NCBI GenBank assembly: GCA_030789695.1
Contig: CM061141.1
Coordinates: 194,071,689 to 194,135,688, forward strand
From: Scilla litardierei
Taxonomy: Eukaryota > Streptophyta > Magnoliopsida > Asparagales > Asparagaceae
Reading direction: 5' to 3'
Length of the DNA stretch: 64,000 bases
Every line of letters begins with the position of its first letter. The stretch's first letter is position 1. Below are positions 18,868-29,690 of this stretch, piece after piece. The notes under the pieces are model-generated. The model did no database searches, had not been told where the DNA came from, and was given only the letters and a program-made list of their open reading frames with translations. Position numbers and translations under genes: made by a program.

Positions 18868-20934
18868 TGTGATTTGGAGTGAATATTGCGTATTTAACCC
18901 CCTAATTAGTCCTATTTTGTGCCCATATGATTCTTAATTGTTATCTAATACATTCGTATTTTGTATATCGTCGTTTATTAGAGAAATCACCTTATTTTAC
19001 CACAAAACAGTAATTAACTTAGTATTTCTGCACTTTTTATATTTTTCATAGCTTGGTCTCGATCTCACGATTCCAACGACTATTTATTTGTATTTTTCTG
19101 AGATCTGTGCTAATTTCTGTGATTTACTGAATGTAGAATACCTTTTTAAATGAAGAAATACGGTCGAAATACGAGAAAATACGTCGCCGCCCAATCAAAC
19201 GCAGCCAAGTGTCAGAATCAGAACGACTCCCGCCTTCATCCTACGGCCAAGATGAGCGGGCCAACTCGATTTTTAGAGACCGTCGGATCACGATCCGGCG
19301 GATTGCATCTTCGCCCAGACGCTGCTGAAGATGGGGAGACGTGGCGAAGTTGTGATCGTTCGATCACGATCGAACGAACGAAATTGAAATCGAAGCTGCG
19401 CTTCGATAGCGGGCGACGTGGCGTCGTTTACACCGTCGGATTCAAATCCGACGGCCAGGAGCAGCTCTCAGCAATGCGGCGATGCGACGAACGAAGAGCC
19501 GCTGGATAATGATCCAACGACGGATAATTTATTCCACGCGTATCTCAGCGGAACGAAGAGGCGAGATTTCAGCCGTTCGACCTCTTGATCGGACGGCCCA
19601 CGATTGATCCCGAGGCAGAAGCGGAGAGCCTTAGCGGATGCGGGCGCAGAGCGATCGTAGGGCGGAGCGCGATTTTTAAAGCACACGTGGCGCTTCTGGG
19701 TGCGATCCCGCATGAATCAACGGATGACATTTGCGCCGATCAGATTAGCGGGTTGGATGCGAATTATTTGCAGGTTTCGACCCATTAACCCCCTTAAACC
19801 CGCAATGCTATTATATAAGCGTATTTCTAGGGGTTTTGGGGGTATTCTGGCGTATTTTGGGACTTTTGGAGCAGCTACTGTACGTATTTCTCTAGGGAAA
19901 AATTCTGAAAAATTCCAGAGGCTATTCTTCCTATTCTAAGGGAGTTTTGGGTTCTACAGTGGAGATTTGGTGATAAATTCTTGAACTTATACCCCGTATT
20001 TGGTGTATTTCATTGTATTTTGGCTATTAAAACGATGTATTTGGCTATGAAATCTGATTTTCTTTACACCATGCATGGCTAATCTCCTTGTGCTATGGTT
20101 GTGATGTAGTTAGGAGTATTTATTCGCTAAATTTCATGTCTTTAGCCCTATTATCATGTCAAAATTGCTCGTAACATTGATTTCTACAACGTATTTTTTG
20201 GGTATTTGCTTATTGTCGATATTGTTTACATCCCATATGGCTAGGCCCTGACAAGGCTAGCCAACTCATCTTCACTAATCTGAACTTATTGTTGCGTTTA
20301 TCGTTTAATGAAATCAATGTTGCTAGTGATACGTATACGGCTATTTTGACTAGTTTTTATCGATTCATCTTCCGACGTCTTCACGCCTTGACCGGGTGAA
20401 GCGTTGAGTTATATAAAAGACATGATATTTCAGCGATTATTAACTCCTAATGAACTCACAACCGTAGCACATCCACTTCATATGTGTTGGTGTTGATTTA
20501 GTTAGGGTGTCATATTCATTGATTTCTATATCTTTTCGCCCTATTTGCACGTGATTAATTCTTTGGCACGCTTTTATATACTTGATCGCCATACTTTCCG
20601 AAGTTCTCGTGCCCAGACCGGACGAAACGTTGAGTTATAGAAAAGGTATTGATAATCATTGATTGCACACACCCTAACGAAATCAAACCCAACACATACT
20701 CCCTATATTTGTATCCCTACCGAAGTCACCGTAAATATCGTAGGATTTTCTTTTGCTATTTGAAACTCTTGATCCTATATCTCTGTGTTTGATATGGGGT
20801 TGGTTAACATCGTATTATTACTCTTTACAGATTGACGTTCGTAGTTTTACAGGTCAGTTGTCCCGCGGATTCGATACCTGGACTCACCAGGATATTACTT
20901 GCACGATCTCCTGCGCTTGGGAGTAGTTCTCACA
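18868..20934 (+). repeat. LTR of the Tat/Athila-like element (2067 bp)
   Basis: It starts TGTGATTTGG after the purine tract and ends TTCTCACA, so the ends are inverted (TGTGA / TCACA). A TATA box (TATATAA) lies at 19812-19818, and a cluster of inverted repeats lies upstream of it at 19280-19454. The 3' end contains the ggactcaccagg / cttgcacgatctcc phrase seen near the ends of such LTRs. Confidence 0.65.
19280..19454 (+). repeat. Cluster of four short inverted repeats upstream of the LTR TATA box
   Basis: The stems are CCGTCGGATC/GATCCGGCGG (19280-19301), CGTTCGATC/GATCGAACG (19357-19376), ATCGAAG/CTTCGAT (19389-19407) and CCGTCGGATT/AATCCGACGG (19433-19454), with loops of 2-5 nt. The TATA box is ~360 bp downstream. 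Confidence 0.75.
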
Positions 20935-20957
20935 TCATTTGAGACGAGGCACCCACC
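20935..20957. other. 23-bp junction between two elements
   Basis: These bases match neither the Tat-like LTR end nor the Athila LTR. They may include a target duplication (tcatt) and filler from a deletion that removed the outer ~500 bp of the Athila 3' LTR. Confidence 0.4.
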
Positions 20958-22121
20958 GTTCTCACGCGCTGGGATTCAATGCCTACGCTAAGGGCGTGAG
21001 CTGTGGCTAGGGAGACAACCGCCAAGTTTATTCCCCCTTGGCCCTACGGTCAAAGGCGGTCTTTTTCCCGTCGAAGACAATGAAACACCCCGCGTAACTA
21101 TCTAAATTCCTAATCCCTATCGAAATCCTAGTCCACGTATTAGGGAGAACCCACGAAGGGGTTTCCACCAAATTCCCAGATTTGGGAACTACTCACAAAT
21201 CATGGCTAAAAAGCGATCTAAACAAAAATCAACCGTAAAAATCATGATCAGATGATTGCAATGAAGTAGTAGCAATGCTATTAAGACTATATTAAAGTTT
21301 CACAAAGATCAGAAGACTTACAAAAACAGTAAAATTCCAGCCTTCACAAATGGAGAAAAAAGACAGAAAAATAACAGCTCTCGTTTTTGGAAACCTAGGG
21401 CAACTATATATAGAAATCGACGTCACCCGATTGGTTGAAGTATCAATCGATTGGGTGAGCTGCTTCGTGCTTCAGACGTAGGCTTCTAGAAATTCAACCG
21501 GGCGCTTGGTCTGACCGGGTGGAGCGAGCGGGTCGTCGTTTGAAGAGATTTAGCATCAGGTTAACCGATCGGTTGAGAATTCAACCGATTGGTTGGAAAT
21601 ATCCCCAAAAGAGACAGAGAAGTCTATCGATTTGGCACGGTCAGCGAGCGTCGGTTGAGCTCTCCGGGTCGTTCTTTTGAAGAATCGGCTACAGATTAAC
21701 CGATCGGTGAGATGTCACCCGATCGGTTGGAATTCAGCTCCAAATTGGCCGAGAGCTTTGCTGTGTTCAACCGGTCGGTGAACCGGTCGGTTGGTTTTCT
21801 TCTCACTCCAGCCTCCGTCCGGGTCGGACACGCGTGCATCACCCGATCGGTTGGCTGTGTCCAACCGATCGGGTGAGGACTGAAAAATGGCGATCTTCAT
21901 CGTTTGACCCCCTGAATCACGCGTGACTCCTCCCGTTGCTCCAGGGACTCATGATATATTCGTTATATGTCCCCTACACTGAAGATCTCCTACAAATACA
22001 CAAAAACACCAAAAAGTGAAGGAAAACTAAAAATCCCAAGAAAATGGGCACGAGACGATGGAAAACAACGAAAAAACACAAAGAAGACGTGCGTGAATAT
22101 ATAAAATATAAACACACGTCA
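20958..22121 (-). repeat. Athila 3' LTR, outer part missing
   Basis: It aligns with 39691-40858. The counterpart of 39194-39690 is absent. The TATA box is at 21404-21413 and the palindrome cluster at 21420-21880. It ends cacacgtca on the plus strand. Confidence 0.85.
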
Positions 22122-22136
22122 AAAACCCCCAAGCTG
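22122..22136 (-). other. Athila polypurine tract
   Basis: CAGCTTGGGGG followed by T5 directly precedes the LTR start TGACGTGTG on the minus strand. The same CAGCTTGGGGG recurs at 23374-23384 and 23621-23631. Confidence 0.7.
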
Positions 22137-23599
22137 AACCCTTCCTCTTCCTCGAGGAAGACGAGTGAGAGTAGGAGCTAGGAGGGAGAAAATAGAGAGA
22201 GAGAGAGAGGTCAAAATCCTAAATCGCCCGTCAGGGCCAACAAAATCAAACACCCACGCTAAACAAGCATACGAAAAAACACATCACTAAACCGAGGAAA
22301 TATGAGTCCAAACAAGTGTCGTGGGCCCACGCGGTGAAGCGCGAGTGAGTGTGGTCGCGTGCTAGCGACGGTGTTACTATCTACAATGTGCAATAAAGCT
22401 CCATATACACATATCCAAGGAAAGACCCAAATATCGATTCGATTTGAAATAAGCGGTGAATATATAGCTCAAGCATGCATGAGAATGGAGTAAGAATCGA
22501 AACGTATCGTGCGTCAGGGACTCCACAGCTAGGGACTAGGAAATCACCACACTATCGCCTAGATAATAGCTAGAAAGTTCCTATTCCAAGTATTTTCGAA
22601 AACGATGGAGGTTGAGAAGATGTGGAGTAGAACACTCGGTGCAAATTCTCGCCTTCCCTTTATTCTCGATAGGTAGCAAAATATTCACACAGGAATTTTT
22701 TGGGTTTTGGATATATGTATTTTTTTTCTTTTTTCTTTTCTTTTCTTTTTGGGTTTTTCTTTTCTCTCTTTTTTTTGGATTTTTCGATTTTTGGGTATAT
22801 ACATGTGTCCTCTCCCAAGTGGGAGAACGGTACACGACGAGGGGATTTGTGCCATGTAAAATAAAAAAGAAATCAGATTCTAAACACTTGGGCAAGGGAG
22901 ATTTTCTTCGGTAATCAGAGCATAGGCTAAATGGGTTGTCCTAGTCCTAACTGTGGAAACCCGACACATGCAAAATGAAGTATACGATATAAATATAGCA
23001 TGCATATAGAAGCAGACAGGAGAAGCAAATACCGCATATTCAAATCGAAGCATGATAATCTAGGGGTCATCCCAGGACAGGTATATAAATCAAAATCACA
23101 AGGTAGAAGCACACTATAAGCTAGACACGACACACGACTCATAAAAAAGTAAAGTGGACCCACGATGCATGAAATGCAAGAGGACTCAGCTTCCTAAGGT
23201 TAGTGAATGTGATTATCGAAGCCATGCTAGGTGTGTGTGATTCTGTGGCAATTCATCATATGGGGTCATCTCTAGGACAGAGAGAGAACAAAAGATGAGA
23301 AGAAAAAAGAAAAACACGATGAAAACGACTTTAAAACGAAGAAAATGACACAAATGACGCACGAAGTACGACTCCCCCAAGCTGAAACTTGCATTGCCAT
23401 CAATGCAATAAAGGTGAATACGGGAGGGCAATGAAAATGGGGGGAATACGCACCGACACGAAGAGAATAAAAAACGAGAAAAACATACATACGAAACTGA
23501 AAAATAAAGAAAGAGGAAAAAGAAATACAGAAAATAAAAGATAGAAAATCACACCACACGACATAAATAAACAAACACACCACGACGAAAAACACGATA
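22137..23599 (-). other. Athila 3' noncoding region
   Basis: No convincing gene is present. It holds a GA microsatellite (22196-22212), an A/G-rich run on the minus strand (22718-22775), and two internal copies of the purine-tract motif. The frames seen here are low-complexity and lack domain character. Confidence 0.5.
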
Positions 23600-24689
23600 G
23601 AACACGCAAAATGTCGACTTCCCCCAAGCTGGACATGATAGTGCTAGCAATAAGATATGATCATGAAGATGCAGAAATATGCAAGGGGGAAGATCGAAGA
23701 AGAAAAAGAAATCAAAAAGCAGGAGAGGAATCGTCCTCGTCCTCCTCGGCAGAAGATAGAAGGGTGTGGAGGGGAGAGGTGGGGGGTGTGCGGAGAAGTG
23801 GGGAGAGGGGTGTAGGATGTGTGTGGATGGGTGTGGAAGTGTGGACGATGGGTGGTGTGGTGGTGATGATGGTGAGTGGAAGGGAAATGGCGACCAACAC
23901 GGTGGTAGATGGGGTAGATACGGTGGTAGTAGAGGATGGTGTGGGAAGTGATCGCGATCGCACCTGCAATTTCTTGCGGCGCATGTATTGGGTGACGGAA
24001 GTGGAGGGTGGGGGATCTGTGGGATCGACTGCTGTGGTCGTGAGTGGAGGTGAAGTGGCAGGAATGGGAACAGAGGTGGCGGGAGGGGATGGTCACCTAG
24101 GGGGTGATGGGTGTGGTGATGAATGTGATGGTGGAGGTGAAGATCGTGATGGTGGAGGTGAAGATCGTCGAGGGGGCGAAGGGGGTGGTGAGGTGGGTGG
24201 AGTGGTTGGAGGAGGGCCAAAAATGTGAGTGAGGTGGCGAAGAATGGTGGACATGTTCCTCTCTAGTGCGAGGAAACGTGGGTGCGAGAAGATCAAAGAG
24301 GAAGGGTCCGAGGGGGCAGAGGATGAAGCACGAGCGCGCAGTGAAGCTTGCTCAGCCTCGAGAGCGAGGCGAGCGAAGGCGGTGCATGAACTGAAGAAGT
24401 AAAGGCTGGACAGGAAGTGGAAGTGGTGCCAGCGGCAGTGGTCATGCCGGCACCAGAGGCTACCCCTAAGAAGGCCTCAGTCAGAGCCTCAGAAGTGATA
24501 GGGCTAGAAGCCGGGGTGGTATGCCTGGGGCCAGCCCCGGAGTCTCCCCAGGACGCAGGGATATCCTGCTCGCCTAAGTGGGCGGCAGGGGGAGGTGATC
24601 TGTGTGCGCCCGGGGGAAGGAACGAAAGACGTAACCCCCCAGAAACTCTGGATCGGGAGGGAATGTCCAATCTGCCACTAGAACGATAG
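23600..24689 (-). pseudogene. Possible C-terminal low-complexity region of the env-like ORF
   Basis: Minus-strand frames are Pro, His and Ser rich, with runs such as PPTTPPTSPPPSPP. The DNA is a GGTGG-biased repeat that is open in several frames at once. Such tails occur at the C-terminus of Athila env-like proteins, but no motif confirms coding. Confidence 0.3.
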
Positions 24690-25732
24690 TCATACGAGCG
24701 GGGTTGGGCAGAATGGTATAAGGAGCAGGGGGTGTCCGTAGTAAAGAGTGAAACGACCGTCGGGGCAGGGCTTGATCATGTGCATGTGTCGCAGGACATC
24801 AAGATCTATATGTGTGGGTCCTAGGGCAGAAGGAAAATCTCTAGGGATGACGATATTATACTGGGAATATGAAGCTATGATAGTAATGAGGCCCCCGCAG
24901 CAGTACTTGCTCTTTCCGGCACGGCTAATCTCAAGAAGCTTGTGAATAGCCATGCACCAGCATGAATAGGAATGTGAGGGGCCTCGAAGGCTATCCCGTC
25001 GTCACCACAAATGAAATCGAATGTCATGGCCCACAAAATGAAAATATCAGGGATAGTCACGGTCCCTGACTCATCCCTGGGGAAGAATGTTCAAGATATG
25101 ATTCGGTGGGCCAGACGAAATATGGGGTGTATGATGGAGGAGGCATTGGCCTTACCTCAGGGATAATGATTGTATAGGGTGATGCGAAACCAAAATTGAT
25201 CGACGTCGAAGTCCGGTTAATATCCGTAGGGACGGATAGTGTCGCCCTCAAGATTGGGCAATCTGAAAATGTGATTGATAGTATCCAGGTGGGTGCGAAC
25301 GGTTCTGCTACGGACGCGGAAAACGATGATCGATCCCAACTCACATCGGAGAGATGATAGAAATTCTAGAGTGAGAGCGGGGTAGGACGCCGCGTGGGCG
25401 TTCAAGAAAGCTAACCATCCTAAGTTGGTAAAGAGGGTCTCGACCTCGGAGAAAACTCCGAGATTGATAAGCGTCTGTGCGTGTGCAAACTTGGTGGAGA
25501 GGTGCGAACATGCGTCGATTCTATGATTAAAATATTTTTGTTCAAGACTCAGAAAACGGTAACCACGCGGGCCCAACATTGGGTCTTCAGGAGGGATGAT
25601 AGGTTGGGGTGGGTGCTGTGTGGGCAGTGGAGGAGGAGGACGTGAAATGGGTGGACGTGTGGACTTCCGTCTCTTGCGATACGGCTCCTCCTCTTGCATT
25701 ATAGCCTTACCCTTATCTCTTTCCCTAGCCAT
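24690..25732 (-). pseudogene. Athila env-like ORF (ATHILA ORF1 family), frameshifted
   Basis: The frame starts at ATG 25732 (MARERDKGKA), chosen because charged, low-complexity N-termini are usual for this family. The conserved block follows: YRFLSLEQKYFNHRI, FAHAQTLINLGVFSEVETLF, LGWLAFL, TLEFLSSL. A stop occurs at 25217. Homology then continues in other frames (YFVWPTE near 25100, FILWAM near 25040, KLLEISRAGKSKYCCGGLI near 24930), indicating frameshifts near 25220, 25060 and 24950. No signal peptide or transmembrane segment was identified with confidence, so a membrane role is not supported. Function of the family is unknown. Confidence 0.65.
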
Positions 25733-26170
25733 GATGGTGTGTGATGCAAGTGAATGCAAGATGTGATGAATGCACACAATCAATGGCAATTGAGCAAAAA
25801 TATAGTAATAGGGCAATATTAAAAATTGAGCTAAGGAGCGAAGTTACCCAGAAGCGTAGTTAATCCCTGCTCGCAAATCACCCAACGATGTGCAATTGAT
25901 GGGAGTGTGAAGCCGCGGCACGTCTCTTCAACAAATTTTCGAAAATTTCGAAAGAGAGGGAGAAAAGCTAGCGTTAGGGTTTAGAATCGGGTTGAATGAG
26001 AGAGGGAGAGAGAGAAATTGATGGAGAGAAGGGAGAAGGAAGTGGTGAGGTCGGTTTAGAGGGATTGGAGGTCATTTGGGGGAGGAACGAGGCCGGTTGA
26101 GGGGTAAGGAAGATGAAATGACTGAGAGAAATCGAAATCAGGTGAGGAGAAATGAACGGGTGAAACGGTG

Positions 26171-26180
26171 GGTATTTATA
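26171..26180 (-). promoter_or_regulatory. TATA box of a candidate internal promoter
   Basis: CCTATAAATACC on the minus strand lies immediately downstream of a palindrome array (26193-26545) and ~440 bp upstream of the env-like ATG at 25732. The layout copies that of the Athila LTR. Confidence 0.5.
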
Positions 26181-26192
26181 GGGTTTTAGGCG

Positions 26193-26545
26193 AACCGATC
26201 TGGTGAGATCTCACCAGATCGGTTGGATAAATTTTCAAAAATTTCGTTGAAAAGTAGCTACATGTGAACCGATCGGTTGAGTTTTCAACCGATCGGTTGG
26301 CCGCTTCACGTTTTTTCCCGAGAGTTCTGTGCACTTCACCCGGTCAGCGACACGACCATGCTTCATATCAACCGATCGGTTGATTAAATCCCCAAATTTC
26401 CCGAGACTTCAGCCGTTCTCACACGATCTGCCACCCGATCGCAGTTTGCTCCACCCGAGCAGTTCGCTGAAGAACAGATATCGGCCATCTTTTGATACGT
26501 CCCACCCGATCGGTTGAGGGTTCAACCGATCGGTTGGGAGCTTGT
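26193..26545 (-). repeat. Internal ACCGATCGGT palindrome array
   Basis: Repeated AACCGATCGGTT-type palindromes, several in close inverted pairs (for example 26268-26300 and 26501-26536), plus a gatctggtgagatctcaccagatc inverted repeat at 26197-26220. The motif is that of the Athila LTR array, but the surrounding sequence is not an LTR copy. Confidence 0.75.
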
Positions 26546-26731
26546 TTCCTGCAAAACATCTAAAATTGCCTAAGTCTCCCAACGAAAGTTCTCGTTGCTG
26601 AATTTATTCATCAAAATAAGGAAAATAAACCTAGAAATAATCCTAAAAAAGATGAGGGTTTTAGAACGTGGGTTGCCTCCCAAGAAGCGCTGTTGTTTAA
26701 CGTCGTTTGCTCGACGCCCGGTAGATGATTT
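26546..26731 (-). other. Deletion scar between protease and env-like region
   Basis: The minus strand carries GACGTTAAACAACAGCGC followed by GGGAGGCAACCCACG, a conserved phrase found after integrase in Athila elements. RT, RNase H and integrase are missing between it and protease. Confidence 0.5.
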
Positions 26732-28885
26732 TCAAGGCAGACGGGGGTGATGCCCAAAGTTTGGCATTCTTGCAGATTCTGAAGTGGTGGCCTTTGGTGT
26801 CGTCGGCGGTGACAAGTAGACTTGCTCGAAGATCCTCCCTCCGTTGATGGTATCCGGTTGCTTCTCCCTCATATTGGCGTCGACCGCCATTTTTCTTAAG
26901 ATCCGAATCTCATCAACGGTAAGCTCTATGGGCTCTTTCCCCTTTCTCCTTGTCGGAGCAACTTTTTGGAATCTGGGAGGGATCATATGCGAGACACCCG
27001 CTTCCCGAGCAACTTCTTCCTTCTTCAAACCGACAGGCTCTTCAAGGTCCCCCAAGCTGTCGGGGGGATTCCTTGAGAGAATTTCCTAGGCCCCAGCTTC
27101 TATGGCTCTTTCCTCCTCAACATCCAGCATATTGCAACCAGGTTCATCCGGAGGGTGCTTCATAGACAACCCCAAGTCAAACTCGACCTTCTGGTCGCCA
27201 ACATTAAGGGATAACTTCCCTTTCTTCACATCTATCAGCACGCCAGTGGTGGCCATGAAGGGCCGTCCAAGGATGATGGGTGTATGAGTATCTTCGGGCA
27301 TATCCATCACCACGAAGTCTACCGGCACATGCACTCTGCTGACGTTAACTGGTAGGACGTCTACAATTCCCACCGGATATTTGACCGATCTATCGGCCAG
27401 TTGAAGAGTCATACCCGTGGGCTCTAGGTCTCTGATCTCTATCCTCCTGTATAGTGACAGGGGCATTAGACTGACGCTCGCTCCCAAATCCACGAGCGCC
27501 CGATGGATCTTCACTTCCCCAATCGAACAAGGAATGGAGAAGCTTCCCGGGTCTTTTAGCTTGGGCGGATTCGCTCGCTGGATGAGAGCACTACATTCCG
27601 CCGTGAGAACGACCTTTTCCTTTCTGGAACCCCTCGTCACCAAATCCTTTAAAAATTTCGCATAGGAGGGAATTGTCTCTATGGCTTCCAGGAAAGGGAT
27701 CTGCAAGCTCAGATCCTTGACCATAGTGAAGAACTTGCCATATTTATCATCAATTTTAGCTTTGGCAAATCGTTGTGGAAAAGGCACAACGGGCTTGAAT
27801 ACTCTAAGGTTCTCCTCCTCTTCCTTCTTTCTCTCTTCTTCAGGGGCTCCCTCCAGAGTCGTATTCTTTGGTGAGGAAGCTCCGTCGTCATTTGATTTTT
27901 CAATTGGTCGCCCACCGACCAACGGAGCTTCCGGTTTCTTAGCGGGCACTCTTGTAGGAATTTGTGTCCCGATTCTCAAGACGATAGTGGACACATTCGC
28001 ACGATCATGCGTTAGTGCCAATGTCTAATTTGCCCCCTTGGATTCACTTTCGGTTGATCCGGCAATTGGTTTTGCACCCTTTGAAGGTTCGCCACCTGCA
28101 ACCCCAGCTGGTTACTTGGTCAGTGAGAGCCCTCTGCCCCCATCTCCAGCTTCAAATTGATCTTCTCATGGTTTGTGATATACTGAGTCAAGAGGGACTC
28201 AACCAGGGAGATGACTCGCTGCTAGCCATATGGCTGCTGCTGCTACTGCATGGGCTGCTGATTCCTGGGGGATACTGTTGGTACATTTGTGGGGGTTGCT
28301 GTTGTTGCTGATACTGCTGCTGCTGTTGCTTAGGCGGCTGATATACTTGTTGCTACAGTTGCTGAGGCTGCTGATACAGTGCTCGATAGCTAAGATTTGG
28401 GTGATTCCGGTTATTGGGAGAATAAACCGGATTGGAGCTAGTCCATGGTGGATACGGCGCATTACCCGTAGGGTTGAAGAAAAGTGCGCTAGCTTGATCC
28501 ACCGGTGGTGAAATATCACCACTCTCGAAGTCTCCCAGGACTTTCGCTTCCACCACTGCTACTTGTTGGGTGCCGGCACCACCGGCTCCTACCATAAGCA
28601 CTGAGATCTGGGTCGATAGCAAATCAAATTTGCTAGACAACTTGTCGACCTCCTGAGACTCTATGAATGCCTCCAGATCTGGGTATTGCAGCTAATCGCA
28701 CCACCGCTCATTGTTTGATGACACGTTTTCCAAGATATTGCCGGCATCTTCTTCACTTCTAGACATGAAGGACCCCCCAACTGCGGTGTCCATCGAAGAT
28801 TTTAGGTCATCCCTCAACCCATTATAGAACAGATTTATAATCTGCCACTTTGGAAAACATGATGAGGGCATCTCCGCTGCATCTC
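26732..28885 (-). pseudogene. gag-pro: Athila gag C-terminal part and aspartic protease
   Basis: From 28885 downward the frame continues capsid homology interrupted by element 3 (CPHHVFPKWQIINLFYNGL near 28860). After a stop near 28690 comes a linker with a Gln-rich stretch (28200-28400) and another stop at 28352-28354. The 27086-28021 frame is the protease: FAKAKIDDKYGKFF, IPFLEAI, a LTAECSALIQ block, then the active site ALVDLGASVSLMPLSLY (DLGAS) and HTPIILGRPFM. After a stop at 27086 a related frame runs to 26732 and ends without RT. It is defective for gag because of stops and the insertion. Confidence 0.8.
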
Positions 28886-29104
28886 TATAACGACTGGTTT
28901 TTGTCTATGTTTTGACGATTATATATATGTGTGTGTTGGTTGTTCTCTTCCTTGTGTGTTTTTCCCCTGTTGGACATTTTCTTTCAGTTCTTTCTGATCT
29001 TCTTCTTCGATGAGCTTCATAGCGTCCATATCTTAGAGCTAGGTTGATCTTAGAAGCCATATGAATCTTCCCGAAGCTTCGCGCTTCAATTCGAGACTTT
29101 TCGT

Positions 29105-29640
29105 GCATCTTAGTTGGTTCAAAAAGGAGAACCAACCGACTAGATTGCAATCTAGTCGGTCGACAACTCTTCAGGAACCGACTAGTTCATCTTGATTATT
29201 TCAGCTGAGTTACTGTTTCTACTTAGTTGGTCTAAGCACATCCATCGACCGACTAGTTGCGAAACTAGTCGGTTAGAACTTGTTCTCAGACCGACTAATT
29301 CTGAGTCCTTCTGACAGCCGAGTTACTGTTTACAGTTAGTCGGTCAAAGAACGACTATCGACCGACTAGTTGATAAACTAGTCGGTTAGAGTTCTTCTCA
29401 GACCGACTAACTCTCAGTACTTATTGTCTATCATATTTTACCCTTAGTCGGTCAATGAATATTCACCGACCGACTAGTTCCCAAACTAGTCGGTTGACGA
29501 ACCTTCACGGACCGACTAAATCTGTCTACCCTGTACTGACCATATTCTCTGTTTGCCTTTAGTTGGTCACAGTTGGACGACCGACCGGCTAGTTCCTAAA
29601 CTAGTCGGTCAACCACTCTTCTCTGACCGACTAATATGCC
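29105..29640 (+). repeat. U3 palindromic array, element 3 5' LTR
   Basis: Five units (near 29110, 29222, 29336, 29443 and 29562) of TAGTCGGT / ACCGACTA arms, one unit more than elements 1 and 2. It ends ~45 bp upstream of the TATA box. Confidence 0.85.
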
Positions 29641-29682
29641 CAAAAACCATAGGTTAAGTCGTAGCCGCCGCTTAATCTTTCT

Positions 29683-29690
29683 ATTTAAAC
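29683..29690 (+). promoter_or_regulatory. TATA box of element 3 5' LTR
   Basis: TATTTAAA followed by a CT-rich leader of about 370 nt without ATG. Confidence 0.7.

Larger units (their letters stand above)
17277..20934 (+). mobile_element. 3' end and LTR of a Tat/Athila-like Ty3/gypsy element
   Basis: Only the last part of a plus-strand element is present: the end of a coding region, a 3' UTR bounded by two TTGGGGGGTGTG purine tracts, and an LTR. The conserved phrase after the stop (gacattgaggacaatgtcc, then the first purine tract) is typical of plant Tat/Athila elements. The 5' part is not in the window. Element 2 abuts it exactly at its LTR end, so element 2 probably inserted here. Confidence 0.7.

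Noticed and set aside
19150..19509. 119-codon ORF within the Tat-like LTR
   Set aside because: Spans the inverted-repeat cluster upstream of TATA; composition is not protein-like and it has no homology I recognise.
23549..24228. Long overlapping ORFs rich in Pro/His or Gly/Glu on both strands
   Set aside because: They follow from biased GGTGG/CCACC repeat DNA open in many frames. No domain; only a tentative link to the env-like tail is kept.
24690..25816. Env-like ORF as a true membrane fusion protein
   Set aside because: No clear signal peptide, fusion peptide or membrane anchor is visible; retained only as ATHILA ORF1 family of unknown function.
28199..28522. Gln/Leu-run ORFs
   Set aside because: CAG/CTG-like repeats in the gag linker of Athila; frame and stops show they are part of the degraded gag.
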